Below, piece by piece: positions 33,586 to 44,954 of a stretch of 64,000 bases of DNA. Made by a program: the position numbers and the translations under genes. This stretch comes from Miscanthus floridulus (lineage: Eukaryota; Streptophyta; Magnoliopsida; Poales; Poaceae). The notes under the pieces are model-generated. The model was not told the origin of the DNA. It did not search any database and saw only the letters and a list, made by a program, of their open reading frames with translations. Position 1 is the first letter of the stretch. Every line of letters begins with the position of its first letter. Where the stretch lies: assembly GCF_019320115.1 (NCBI RefSeq), contig NC_089584.1, positions 77,066,791 through 77,130,790 of the forward strand, written 5' to 3'.

Positions 33586-34061
33586 TCGGTGACGAAGTCG
33601 ATGAACCAAGTGGTCTGACCAGTTGATCAGTGGAAAAGTCTGAGCACTAGGTGGTCCGATCACCTGGACAATGACCCTGCAATACAAACATGTAGAATGG
33701 GTAGTACATGATGTAAAAATAAATGAAGTTTGGAGAAAAAATAGCGTATGTAGCTTAGCAATTAGTTGGAGCGAAGATGTATTTATATTTAATATAAACC
33801 GCCCGACTAGTTAGTGTGTAGCTGAGTCTCCAGCCCTAGCTAGCCCATAGTCCATAACGTCTAGCGCGGAGCCCATGCACGTGTAGGAGGAACAAGCATC
33901 GCTAAGGAGCCTCTGTCGACCACCCATAACGTAGAGGGCAGACGCTCGTGCACGTGTAGGGAAGAGTCAGAGATAGGGCCATCTCTGGAGGCGTCCGAGC
34001 ATCAACATGACTGTTCGGGGGTTCGGAAAATCATTTGGAGAGCAAATATGGAGAAAACAGG
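33586..34061. other. E3 internal region right of E4
   Basis: Non-coding; begins with the second E4 target duplication (TCGGT). Contains CCCATGCACGTGTAGG and a related GCTCGTGCACGTGTAGG about 85 bp apart, an imperfect direct duplication (about 33860-33985). No gene seen. Confidence 0.55.
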
Positions 34062-34304
34062 TCACAAAAACATTATGGTGATATACGGATACTGGAGAAT
34101 ATTTAGAAAAATATTAAAGCGTGACTTAGCTTTGGACGGAGCGTCTGGTCGGTGGCGCATGGCATTATCTGGTTGGCATTGATAGCGAGCACCTGATGGG
34201 TGGTGAGTTGTTGGTGAAGACGACCTCAGAGGTGGTTCCGAGATTAGATCTGCTGTTGCGGGGGCTGATGTAGCCAACGATGAATCGTCATCATCGACCG
34301 ACAT
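34062..34304 (-). pseudogene. E3 short gag-like ORF
   Basis: Minus strand, from ATG 34304: MSVDDDDSSLATSAPATADL, then Pro/Ser-rich and basic residues. It begins about 80 bp inside the primer site, where a gag N-terminus is expected. 80 codons, no domain recognised. It may be only the first exon-sized remnant of a lost gag, or chance. Confidence 0.35.
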
Positions 34305-34380
34305 GGATCTCCACGGATTGATGACAAGAACGCGCTGTTGATTTGAGGTCCATCTAGCTCGCCATGGATCAAGCGCACAC

Positions 34381-34397
34381 CCCTACCTGGCGCACCA
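34381..34397 (-). promoter_or_regulatory. E3 primer-site-like sequence
   Basis: Minus strand TGGTGCGCCAGGTAGGG begins two bases after the LTR end (GACA). It is not an initiator Met site. It resembles the TGGCGC-type sites of Tat/Athila-like elements; the tRNA is not identified. Confidence 0.6.
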
Positions 34398-34399
34398 AC

Positions 34400-34801
34400 T
34401 GTCGACAAAATATCATCAGCAGTCCACCGAGGGGTATCCCGCGATGGTAGATTTGTCAGTGGGGGTGCATGTAATCAGGAACCGGATGGTGACACAAGGT
34501 GCAGAGACATCGATTTAGACAGGTTTGGGCCGTCTGATCGACTTAATACCCTATGTCCTGTGTCTTTGGTGTATTGTATTGAGATGTAGTAGATAGATCT
34601 AGATGGATCGTGTCTGCTAGGGGACCCTTGCCTCTCCTTATATAGTCTGGAGGGATAGAGTTACAAGTAAAGTATCCTATTTGGTACTATACAATGTCTT
34701 GCGGTGCACGCCGAGTAGCATCGTGCACGCCTTGATCTTGTGGGCTAGGCCACCTCTGATGGTGCGGGCCATGTCTTATCTTGAGAATACCGGGGGCCGT
34801 A
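34400..34801 (-). repeat. E3 5' LTR (right copy)
   Basis: Matches 18588-18990 over its length, including TCCACCGAGGGGTATCCCGC and GGTACTATACAATGTCTTGC. On the minus strand it begins TACGG, again without TG, so that change is old or the true edge is elsewhere. Confidence 0.75.
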
Positions 34802-34803
34802 CC

Positions 34804-35530
34804 TGATGAGGACATGACACCCATGCATATGACCATGTTTGGCGCATGGGATGGAGGGGAAGGAGGCCAGCAAGGGTGTCCAAGTCAAGAAGGAGGCCTG
34901 AGGCTAATTCATTTTGAGTCCCCGAGGTGGAGACCCAAAGTAACTCAAGTTCGAGTCTACCTCGGAATCCAGGACCAGTCTGCCTTAAACTGGTCACCCA
35001 GGACGCATCTGAACTCCATTTTCGATGATCCACATATGGATAGAAAGCTAATTTAATAAGAAAGCCAATCCAAGTGGTTTCACGTCAAACACTGTTCGAA
35101 ATCAACAGAAATCATTGAAACAAGTCAGCATCCAGAATCTGCTAGGGTGCTGCAACACTGTCTTTTGGTCCGTTGGACCATGTATTGAGTTTGGGCCCAT
35201 TAGGGGCGCGTCCAGGGGTCTTGCATGACCCTAGTGTCTTCATAAACAGCCGCCGCCCCTCCATTAGGGTTTGGGTTTTGCTTAGATTAATCTGTCAAGA
35301 ACAGTTTCGCTGTTCATTGGTTTGTGAGACCCCAACTTTATGAGTTTAATCATTCATCTGCAATTTGGTTGCGTTCTTTCTTGTTCTTGCTTGTGTTATT
35401 CATTATGTAGGCAGGGATTAGCCTTCTTGGCAAGATCAACCTAGTCTGTGACTCGGTTGATAACCAGAGGAGCTGTGGTGCTAAGATTGCAGGGTTCAAT
35501 CTTTCGATCTGAAGCCGGATCGGTGTGTCA
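34804..35530 (+). repeat. E5: probable solo LTR of a Ty3-type element
   Basis: 727 bp from TGATGAGGACATGACACCC to CGGTGTGTCA. The right part (CCCCTCCATTAGGGTTTGGG, AGACCCCAAC, GATTAGCCTTCTTGGCAAGATCAACC, then a GATCTGAAGCC tail) has the look of an LTR R-U5 region. It lies directly between the E3 LTR and the resumed E2 antisense ORF. No 5-bp duplication flanks it (GTACC versus TTCTC), so it may derive from unequal recombination or be part of a compound insertion. Confidence 0.55.
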
Positions 35531-36260
35531 TTCTCCACCACAACGATAGTTACCATCACCTGATAGAAGATCAGGATCCCCGTCTACATTAGTACCCCCA
35601 CAAGCATTTAAGAAGTCATAAGGCTGCATCGATCCTATTATTCTGAGGCCGGTCAGCATATAAACATCGGCTAAAGTGATGGTCATTGGGCCATGAAAAA
35701 AAATGAAGGCATTTAGGGTGTTGGACCAGAAATGAGATGCAGAGATCAGGAGTGGATCTTTTCTCTCCATTCTAGACAATGAAAGTGTCAAGCATTGATT
35801 CAGATTATAAAGCTCTCAATCTCTACCCTTTTTCTCGAACACCCTATGAAACCAATTTCTCCATCCCTTAGGCATTTTGGGCTAGTTTCTGAAGGGAGTC
35901 TTGGTGTTCTAGGAAGATGAATCCACTATAGATTGTTTGAAGGGGGATTGGTTAGTTTCTTGACAGATAAAATCAAATGGATTAGGGTCACCCATAGGCC
36001 CAAGAAAATAGACATTGGGAGCACTAGCCGATAAAATCAAGATTTCATTTCTCATTTCCTAGAAATCGGATAAAATAAAATTGAGGAATAGGGAAATGCA
36101 GAATAGCGGCTGATACTTGGAGAATGGGAACTCGAAAGCATACCTCAGGGACATGGTCATTGGTTGCCACTACAGTTGAAATGGATTTGAATCTGAGGAA
36201 GATCGCTCTAATGAATGCTTGATGGGGCAGGAGATTTGCTAGGGTTGAGGCTTTGGCGAT
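35531..36260 (-). pseudogene. E2 antisense ORF, N-terminal part of plant mobile domain
   Basis: Minus strand. The best frame, from about 35800 down, reads MERKDPLLISASHFWSNTLN then FIFFHGPMTITLADVYMLTG, the classic start of a plant mobile domain, and goes on to GDPDLLSGDGNYRCGGE at the E5 edge. Upstream (higher coordinates) patches such as NPFDFICQETNQSPFKQS belong to the N-terminal segment with stops between. Together with 17615-18587 it makes one domain split by about 17 kb. Confidence 0.72.
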
Positions 36261-36459
36261 GGCGGCGTCGGCTGTTAAGACTTGCTCGAGAAAGAAGGGA
36301 AAAGCAAACAGGCCAAGTGAGTTGGAAAAGATACTATTGGGATATTATATAAGACTTAGACTGGGAAGTCAAGAGTCACGCATATATCTTGGAACAAAAT
36401 TGTTGCAACGTGGTAAATAGATAAATAGGAATTTTGGAATAAAATCATTTTATCTCAAA
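36261..36459. other. E2 spacer before 3' LTR
   Basis: Non-coding AT-rich DNA upstream (on the minus strand) of the antisense ORF; if that ORF had its own promoter it would be here. TATTATATAA at 36340 is a possible TATA word in plus orientation only. Confidence 0.4.
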
Positions 36460-36470
36460 ATTGGGGGGCA
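36460..36470 (+). promoter_or_regulatory. E2 polypurine tract
   Basis: ATTGGGGGGCA immediately before the 3' LTR start, as in maize Grande/Cinful-like elements. Confidence 0.7.
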
Positions 36471-38387
36471 TGTGTTTACACTAAAATTTGAGAAAAAGAA
36501 TGCAGGAACTTGAAGCTTCCAAAATTGCATCAATTAAGGAATCGATTGCATGAGAATCGATATCAGCTGATTCAAATGCGACACTAGAATTGGCTTTCTT
36601 TGAATGATGTCAGTAGATAACGATAATGAGCTACGATTGGCGTCGAGAAATACATATCGGTTTCTACAAAAAAGGAAAGATTATGGTCCAAGTTATCTTA
36701 AGTTAGGAATGTTTTCTTTTATACCAAATATTATAATGAGTTGTACTTGAGTAGGATTCATGTTTAGGCTCTAGGTATAAATATTGGACCCCGGCCATTG
36801 TAAAAAGGACATCCAATCAATCAAATACAATTTACCTGTTTTTGGCTCTGGCCAACCCTTAGGAGTAGGAGTAGAGTAGATCTCGGCGAGTTCTTCAGCA
36901 AATAGGGCTACATCGGTTCGGCTGACCTCCGGCTTGTCTATAAGTACCATCATGGCTTATACTTTGATTTGTACAGCTGCATCGATCCGATTAACCTCCA
37001 CTACAAACTCTAGTATAAGCCAGTTATCGACTCTTGTCTAGTTCATGTACGGCTGCATCGATCCAGTCGACCTCCACTGCTCGAATTAGATTAAGGTCAA
37101 GTTATCATCTCTACCTAAGGGTGGCATCCTTAGGATAGATTCATTAAGTTACCGATATTGCTGATGTTCTTATTGATATTAGTTTGCAGCAACATCAATT
37201 TGCTCGGTCGAGATCGATCTAGATCGGCCTCATATTCTTTTAGTCCGTCGTTTGCTTTGTCACAACATGATGTTTCTTACTCTATGTGATGGGTTATGTT
37301 TCATCGGCTATTCTATTTCAATCTTGATCATGCACAGTACGCGGTTAAGGCATGTATGATCTTGAAGAGGTTTGCTGGTTAGTTAAATTTGGTCTATAGT
37401 TCGCTATTATGGCTGTAACGATTTGGTCGATAACCACTGATGGCACTGTAGATTGTGGAGGATGCTAGTTAGTAGATTTTTTTCTCAATTAGGCATGACC
37501 TTAACTGTTTGCTATGCCTGTATCAGCTAAATAGCCGATTACCTATGCTTTAACACCTATAGTGTGTGTTCATGATTGTATTAAGCATGAATAGATCTGT
37601 GTACTTTATGGGTTTGATTTGTTGTCTTTATCACGGCAACATCAATCTGATCGAACCCCACTGTTAGAGATAGTAGGTTAAGTCTGAAGAGCCCATTGGT
37701 TTGTCCATGTGAAATAGTCGATTGTTCACACACTGTACTCCCTTTTCACCTGAATCGGCTATTTCAGCCGATTCATCTGAGCCTTTGTGTATAGCATGTC
37801 TTTCAGAAAGCCTGTCAAAGTATAGATGGTTTTACGGATTCTTCGGTTTTAGTTTGTTATTATCATCATAGCTGCTATCAAACCGGTCGAACCTCACTGT
37901 TGATGGTAACAGATTAGATTCAGAGCGTTTGTAGGTCCATTTGTATTAGATAGTCAATTTATTTGCATGTTATATCCTTTCTTGATTAGATTCATTGGCT
38001 CAATGATTCATACTGGTAATATCTACCTAGCTAATGATCTCATTTACATCTACGTGTACTATACCTGTCAACATAAAATAAATCGCTACCCATGAGCTTT
38101 ACAATCTATAACAACCAATTTCTGTGTGTATCGACTATTTAGTCATTTTTCCCATCTGGCTGCTCCCAAAGCAGCACACTTGGAACTGTCTAGGCATAGA
38201 CCAGCATGTTCCACCTTAAATTACTGATAAACTTTCTCTTCTTGTCAATTGTAGGGTCAAATTGACTAGCACGTCTCGGGAGGAATACGTAGGATCGGTT
38301 ATCCCTGTGTTGAAGCCAATTGGATCTCTAGCTCCATCGAGCAGATCCTTCTAGCTTGCCGTGTGTTGACGCATTTTCATGCCGACA
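36471..38387 (+). repeat. E2 3' LTR
   Basis: About 1.9 kb, TGTGTTTACACTAAAATTTG to GACGCATTTTCATGCCGACA. Many ATCGGCT/CAGCCGAT words, including the inverted repeat GAATCGGCTATTTCAGCCGATTC at about 37753-37775. A TATA-like GGTATAAATATTGGACC occurs at 36774. The sister LTR is outside the window, so boundaries rest on the terminal pattern and on the start of CACTA-type sequence after 38387. Confidence 0.72.
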
Positions 38388-38856
38388 GGTCCAATGAAGA
38401 AGTGACACGTGACCCAACCGCAACACGACACGTGTGCTAATAGAAAACTAACATGTGGAACAATAGGGTCCCAACATGTGGTCCAGTAAGAACCTAAGAT
38501 GTGCAAGAACCAGAGAAGGCCATGTTGTGCAATAAGAAGGTGACACATACCCGAACCATCTCCAATGCAACCGGCTATAGCATGTACAAGTAGAAAGCAT
38601 CTCCAATGAAAGCACCCACCAGCGTGGCTGTCCCTTGCCATGCATGCCAAAATAGTTCTATGACGGTTAATTTTCATCATAGATCTATCCACTTCTATGA
38701 TGATTTTCTAGAATCATCATAGAATTACAAGAATGATGTGACTTCTATGATGAATCGTTTTTCATCATAAATTCATCACAAAACTAAAATTATGATGAAT
38801 TTGTCTCATTTGATGACAAAAACTATTTATCATAGAAGTGGATATTTCTAGTAGTG
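38388..38856 (-). mobile_element. E6: CACTA (En/Spm) transposon terminal fragment
   Basis: Ends TTTCTAGTAGTG, the complement of CACTACTAGAAA, a standard grass CACTA terminus. The 200 bp inside it repeat TCATCATAGAA and its complement in both orientations, as subterminal transposase-binding repeats do, and further in there are several AACATGTGG words. The other end is not in the window; E2 interrupts it at 38387. Confidence 0.8.
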
Positions 38857-39639
38857 ATTTGTTCTCTTAGGGATGCATTGAGTCCTCTCCTAAAACATCT
38901 CTGCTTCTTCTTGTCAGAGTTAACATCCTCTGGTGCATATTGTGCTACCTTCATAAACTTCCTGATATACTAATTTACTATCATTGGGCCTTGTCTCAAG
39001 GAATGAAATTCTTTTGCTTTTATCTCCACGATTCCTTCGAGAATGTGATATTCATGGAATTCTTCCATGAATTCTTACCATGTGATAGTTTCTAGTTCAT
39101 TAACTGCATCTTTGTATCTTTCCCACCATTCACCAGTGACTCCTACTAGTTGTGGGTGGCTAAAGTAACCTTTTCTTCCTCGATGGCTCATACTGCATTT
39201 AATTTCTTGGTGATGGTACATAACCAATCATCTACTGACTTTCTGCACTGTCGAATGTTGGTGGGTGAAACCTCATGAATGCTGCCATTTTTTCTTGTCC
39301 ATTGCCATTATCATGTCTTCTTGCAAGATTTTCCAATAATCATGTCTGTTGATCCATTACTTATGCCAATGTTGACAGGGGTGGCGGGGGTTCCTCCCCT
39401 TGTATCGGGTTATTTCCAACATTTTTCTCAACTTCTTCTTCACCTCCTTCATGTACTTCTACAATTAGAACATTATCTTCTTATGGTTGCTCATGCCCAT
39501 GCCTACAGTTACGATGCTCATGATTGCCTTTGTTTTGCCTACCTCTAGGTTGTGGTGCAACTAGTTCCTCTTCTTCATGAACCTGCCTTTCGGCAGCCTT
39601 TTCACGACAATCCCGAATCCTATCGGACCTCCTTTCCAT
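38857..39639 (-). pseudogene. gag: E7 gag, truncated by E6
   Basis: Minus strand from ATG 39639 (MERRSDRIRDC). A charged N-terminal region with Glu-rich stretch is followed by the retro-Gag domain: ITWQEFMEEFHEYHIPEG, KAKEFHSLRQGPM, YIRKFMKVAQYAPEDVNSDK, RCFRRGLNASLREQ. The sequence breaks at the CACTA end, before any zinc knuckle. At least two in-frame stops, one just before YIRKF where Gln or Glu is usual. Clearly a Ty3 gag relative of the E1 gag (same GDQTVMQYVGRFNHL region). Confidence 0.75.
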
Positions 39640-40115
39640 CTGTTGCTATGGAGCAGCAAGGATGAGAAGACGAACTCTAGGATTTGTGTGCAATAAAATA
39701 ACAAGCAAGCAAAGACACACATGCATAAACAAACACACAATATATTATATCACATGAATAGTCATACATATATGATACAAGGGTGCATCATACAATAACT
39801 GCTAGGGTGATTGCTACGCGATAACTCGTACTTCTAATGACATCAAAGCGACACTAGGCGTATTACTACTACTCGGAATACTAGACACTACTACTAGCTA
39901 CTACAGTTCCCATTATTTATTTTACATGAACTGTATCTCACGAAGGTCCCCTCATGAAGTTCACATGCATATCCCTTAGCATCCAGTCCTAAAGAAAACT
40001 TGAGAGGGTCCAGTGGTATTTGCATCCACAATGGTCTTCTTTGATATTGTAGGTGGTTGATTCTTCAATAGGCCCTCTTTCTTCTTTTCCTCGCCTTTAG
40101 ACATTCAAGGGCCCT
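39640..40115. other. E7 spacer between ORF0 and gag
   Basis: Non-coding, with ACACAYATGCATAAAC words near 39715 and CTACTACTAGC words near 39885. No ORF seen. Confidence 0.5.
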
Positions 40116-40760
40116 CTATGGTTCTTGCTTGCATTGCTCCTTTTCTTCTCTCATGGTTGACAGTTGTGAGTTTACCATGAGTAGCTCCGTCCTTAGTGTT
40201 TGTACTTTAGCTTCTGCTTCCTTGAGTTTAGTGTTCCTTATCTTTAACTCCCGTTCTTGATTTCCGTAGAGAATGTCAAGGGCATGTAGGTACTTGGCTA
40301 TAGTCATTAGAGTGTATTCTGGTGTCTGGGGTTTAGCCTTTTCCATTGCCTTAATCTTCTTATGCCAAATGAGAGAAGTTTGATCCATCACAGGGAAGAA
40401 TCTTGCATGAGTGTTGTTGACCTTTGCTTCATACTCCTAACAGATATCCATGAGAGTCCGGTGTGCTGTAATCTGGCATGTGTCACTTAGTTCTCTTTCG
40501 ATTGCTAGGATGCATCTAACCCTGAACTTAGTGCTTATTGGATGCTCGGTAATATGCAGGTGCATCTCGCACTTGAGTACACCCTTCACATCGTACTTGC
40601 AATAGTAATACATGGGAGGCTCTATGTAACCCAAGTGCTGGAGTGTCTCCCAAAGGAGCGGTGGGAATCCTCCAGTGGTCAAATAGTCCGAACGCTCCCA
40701 TATGTCATCCATTGTTGCAAAAAATTCACCACAGGGGTTAGAAACATTTTTGCGACACAA
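40116..40760 (-). pseudogene. E7 extra ORF upstream of gag (ORF0-type)
   Basis: Minus strand, two segments in one frame broken by a TAG near 40437: first MDDIWERSDYLTTGGFPPLLWET with a compact Trp/Tyr/Cys-containing region of about 107 residues, then about 90 residues with a coiled-coil look (LKIRNTKLKEAEAKVQTLR). It occupies the place of E1 4169-4738 and shares the helical character but not obvious sequence. Function unknown. The first Met shown lies inside the frame; the true start could be slightly upstream. Confidence 0.6.
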
Positions 40761-40882
40761 ATGAGAAACGACAATGAGAAAAGTTTGTCTATTATATTTT
40801 TATAATGTTTAAGGTTATTACTATCACTATTATAATTATTAAACATGTTCCAATCCTAGAGCTTCATCTTATGGTCAAGCTC

Positions 40883-40895
40883 GGCTCTGATACCA
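40883..40895 (-). promoter_or_regulatory. E7 primer binding site (initiator Met tRNA)
   Basis: GGCTCTGATACCA on the plus strand, TGGTATCAGAGCC on the minus strand, three bases inside the LTR end at 40899. It fixes the minus orientation. Confidence 0.9.
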
Positions 40896-43800
40896 CTCTA
40901 TCCGCCCCTCATTTTGAGAGTCCTAAGTGCATCCGTACTTGCGCTAGGATCACACACAAGTACGCACAAATCACAAGAATGGTACACAAATATATAATAA
41001 AAGGTTCTGAGCTTTATTGATATCTAAAAATAGGGTCTTACAATAGTAGCCCAAAGGGGCATAGTCTTAGGCTTACATATCTAGCGAAATACTACGGCCG
41101 TGAAATGACATTATTCCTAGTAGTCTCTAGAGCGGTATTATTATACAGCGAAGCAATGTCCTATTCCACAAGCAACTTGAGTGTGGTCGAAACCCTAGCC
41201 TCGATGTCATACTCCTATGAACGTATTTCCTTGCATGACTCCTAATCCTTGTGGTACATTTCCTCATCGAAGTCATAGTCTTCTTCTGTGCCGAAGTCTG
41301 TGGGTCAACAACGGGTGAATACATACGTACTCAGCAAGCCCTAACCATAGGGTGGAAATAGAAGTGTAGTGGTGATTATAATTAAGGGTTGGGTCCTAGC
41401 CGAGTATTACCATTCCCACTAGTTCCCAGGTTAACATCCATTCCAATACCAGTTTTATTACACATAAAAGCAAATCTAATCATAGTATCCTATCCTAGCA
41501 TTTGCCTATTCTAAGGATGTGGCTATTTGAATAGGTTTACTTAACTCTGCAGAGGTGTACAAATTTCCCCACACAATAGGTACAACCTCATCCATGATCA
41601 GTGGACGAAATAGACCTAAAGAGACCCCGTACCCGAATGTATGCGACCTTAGATGTCCATATAGTTCTACTATGACTTCTTAGGGGTTGGAAACACACAT
41701 AAGCCAGGAGTATACCTAATTGTCCCAACATGATGATACCTAATCATTACAATAAATAACAACATGGCTCGAACACGGCCAAAACAATAATCATGGGCTC
41801 GAACACGGCCAAAATCTCAAAAGCTTAACATGGAAGATCACATAGCATCCATGCCAATCGGACCACAGAAGAAAACCTATCCCCTATGTCTGCTCCTGAT
41901 ATTCCGCTGCCTACACCGACCGGCTAGTAGAAATTATACTTCTATCTAACGAGGTGTGAGATCAAGTCTACCCATATAGGCATGTGGTTGTATGTAATAT
42001 CTCTCTAAGCAAGAGGGACTATGAACCGGTCCTTATGTGACCGAGGCGAGTATCTCCCATAGGAATCCTCTCTAGGCATCCCTATCATGGTAAACTACCT
42101 CCATAGATTACCACCACTCGTCCCCTATTGGGGTTTAGTGTCAAGTTTACCAATTTTAAGTTCCATTATTATCCCTAAGTTCATTCATATTGTGGAGCTC
42201 ATAAATTAACAAGATAACCATTTATCTTAATTCAATAATAATCTTTTCACAATAACCGAGCTCATATTCTAGGGTAATAATCCAATAATCATGTTTTAAA
42301 AATTTTCAGTGAATTATAGAAAGATGGTAGAGAGGGGGGCTAAGACTTGCCTTCGTCATTTTTACCTTCCGACACATCTACGAAATCTAGGTCCTCGTTC
42401 TCCTGACGTTCACCATCGTCTGTCGGGTGTAGCAATCATATAAGACTACCGCTAAAACACAAATAAAGACAAAAGAAAACATAGAAGAATATGGTGGTGC
42501 AAATGATAAAGCTAGATTTTAGATGAATTTTAGAGGTGGTTTCATGTAAAAAGGAGTTATGGTTCAAAAGTATATACTTTAGAAGTTTATTTATAGATGG
42601 AAATCTAAGTGGAATTTTATGATAAAAGTTTCATACATAAAATATGGGTGAAAAGTAAATGATTAAATTCCCTATGTCATCTAGTTTATTTACAAATTTT
42701 CTAGGAATTTTTCTAAGCTAGGAAAATTGGTTTTTAACACTCTATGTACACTACCCGGGTGTACCTAGCAATTTCCGATGTGCACCCAGCGTTGTGTGTG
42801 GTGTCGGTGTGTGTGTGTGATAGGTGGGCCATCCTGCCACGTCAGCTGGGGACGGCGGCAGTGGCATTAAGGCCATGGCCCACGCGATAGAGAGAAAAGG
42901 GAGGAGGAGGTAACGGATGGGGACGGATGGCAATGGCGATGCCGTTTTGACCCAGTCCCACCCAACAAAGAGAAGAGAGGGGGAGAGGGAGACGGTGGTC
43001 GGACATAGTCCACCGGCGCCTTATCAGAACAGGGGAGAGGGCTAGGGCTCACCGACGGCATTGGGCCCCGGTGAGGTGTTCGAGGGGTGGACGGCGCTCA
43101 GGGAGGCTCACCATGATCGGTGGTAAGGTCAACTGCGGCAGCGAGTACCCAAGGTGACGGTGGTGGCTCGCCGAAGCTAGTGAGGCGGCGGCGAGCGATG
43201 AAAATGCTCCTAACGAACCTATCCTACTTAACCAACGACATGTGCGTGTGCGCGGGTGTGTGAGGAGTGCAGTGGAGGTGGCGTGATGACCAACCAAGCC
43301 TCGTCGATGGCTAGCCGGCGGCCATGGCGGCTCGGTGGTGCACGGCGCACGGGGACAGCTTAACACAGAGGTGAGGGAGTGAAACTAGCTACACAAGAAG
43401 GTGGAGAAAGATCTGGGGAAACTCACCTATCGCTCCAATTGGCCAGGGACGCAGTGAGAAGGGAAGAAGAAGAAGAACAAGAACAAGAAGAAGAAGGCTC
43501 CAATGGCGTCGTCGGTACCCATTTTGGGGGAAACAGACCTAGTGCCCCATGGAGAGGGAGAAGGGGAGAATGGAGGGGGAGATGGTATGTTCCAGCTCAC
43601 GGCGGAGCTCGTAACGGTGATGGTTGAGGCATAGGCTCATTGGCCGGGCCTTTTATAGGCCAGCAAGGTTGGTGGCGGCGGTGAGATATTTTCTCTCCTG
43701 CCGGTGGATATTTTCACCTCGCGCACGTGCCCGAGCTCAGTAATGGTGAGTTGGACGCCTCCGTGTCCGTTCATACTCTGGCGAGGTCGGCGCAATGCAT

Positions 43801-44367
43801 GGTCACGTCGATGGGGTTCCTTTGCTAGTTGCCAGGCTGGCGTTGACGCGTTGTGGACATAGAGACAAGGGAGAGGGGGAGATGGGATGGCTCGGGGTGT
43901 TGTCAACCCCGCGACTATGTGCTCGTCTTCCCTGGCGCCGGGATGGGCTCCGGTGGGGCCTGTACGGCGGCGCAGACGCGAGCTCCGTGTGGGGAGGAAG
44001 AAAGAGCTGACAGTTGGGCCCCACCTGTCAATGATGAAGAGCGGGAAGAGGGTGACGCAGGCTGCTGCCGCGGTTGCGTTGGGCCAGAGGCTGGCCCACA
44101 CGGGAGAGGGAAGAAGGGGAGAGGGAGATGGGCTGCGCTGCGGGCCGGAATGAGAGGGGGAGGGAGAGGGAGCCCAATAGCTCTTTTCTGTTTCCTTGCC
44201 CTTTTCTATTTTCCATACTTCCTATTAAGCTATTTTGAAATGGTTTGAATTCAAATTCAAATACAACTTTAAAAATAAAGTACCACCATATGTTCCACAA
44301 GCAAGCAAACACTCAAGTACACAATCCTACACATATAATTTCTAATTTCTATGTTGGCCTATTTATA

Positions 44368-44396
44368 CTAGTATATTGCCCGTGCTAACGCCATGG
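44368..44396 (-). repeat. Helitron-3'-end-like hairpin and CTAG, copy 1
   Basis: Minus strand CCATGGCGTTAGCACGGG, stem CCRTGGC/GCACGGG type with loop GTTA, then CAATATACTAG and T. A second copy is at 44823-44840. Confidence 0.45.
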
Positions 44397-44822
44397 TGAC
44401 ATTTTAGGTGATGCAAATTAACAACCAAACGCAGTATAAAATAAAATAGATTGAATACTCACTAAAAAGGAGCGATAAAAATTTACAAGGTTATTATATT
44501 ATTTAATCTAAAAAGGATCAAGCTTATATTGTTGAATACAACGAGGATTAACTTATGTGTTTCTCTCCCCATCCAACCTAAGACCAAAAGATATCATGTA
44601 ACGTTGCAGAACATACCTAATAAACATATATTCATCCTTTGGCGATCGAAGAGCTTAACTGTACCTGCTAGTGTTAGCCTGAACAAGTTCCTGCACTAGT
44701 TGCATCACCTTCATCCCACTTATCTCAAGATTCTGATGTAGGCCTGCCATATGAATCAATCAAGCCAAAGCTGTAATCATGGGAGCTAATCTGGTCTGTG
44801 CTAAAGCCAAAGCCAACACATA

Positions 44823-44840
44823 CCCGTGCTAACGCTACGG
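44823..44840 (-). repeat. Helitron-like hairpin, copy 2
   Basis: Minus strand CCGTAGCGTTAGCACGGG, matching copy 1 at 16 of 18 bases. It is not followed by CTAG, so it may be an internal or older end. Confidence 0.4.
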
Positions 44841-44954
44841 TAAAAAAAAGATAATATGTTTCTTAAAAATGAAATAAATAGTGAGATAGATTATGATTCA
44901 TGCCAAAATAGATTGGATCCATAAGTTCTATAAGAATTAAGAAATAAAGCCATA

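Larger units (their letters stand above)
18588..34801 (-). mobile_element. E3: non-autonomous minus-strand LTR retrotransposon
   Basis: Two direct repeats of about 400 bp (18588-18990 and 34400-34801) flank a segment with a primer-site-like sequence beside the right copy and a purine tract beside the left copy, so the element reads on the minus strand. Internal parts are a short gag-like ORF (34062-34304), about 0.4 kb without features, the E4 insertion (20395-33585), and a 44-bp tandem array (19325-20230). No pol is present. It sits inside the plant mobile domain coding sequence of E2. I could not find a matching target duplication. Confidence 0.7.
1..38387 (+). mobile_element. E2: Tat-lineage Ty3/gypsy LTR retrotransposon, 5' end outside window, heavily interrupted
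   Basis: Host element for E1, E3, E4 and E5. Visible parts are gag/protease (2-176 and 13165-14275), a region where RT, RNase H and integrase should be but are not found, an antisense ORF with a plant mobile domain (14600-18587 and 35531-36260, minus strand), a purine tract and the 3' LTR (36471-38387). An antisense ORF between pol and the 3' LTR is a known trait of the Tat group (for example maize Grande and Cinful), which is why I place it there. The reading frame is continuous across the E1 insertion point once one TCGGC copy is removed. The 5' LTR lies before base 1. Lineage is inference from architecture, not from an RT tree. Confidence 0.75.

Noticed and set aside
43637..44101. 154-codon minus ORF and several overlapping plus ORFs at 43379-44312
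   Set aside because: GC-rich LTR block of E7 that opens several frames at once; composition is Arg/Pro/Ser filler.
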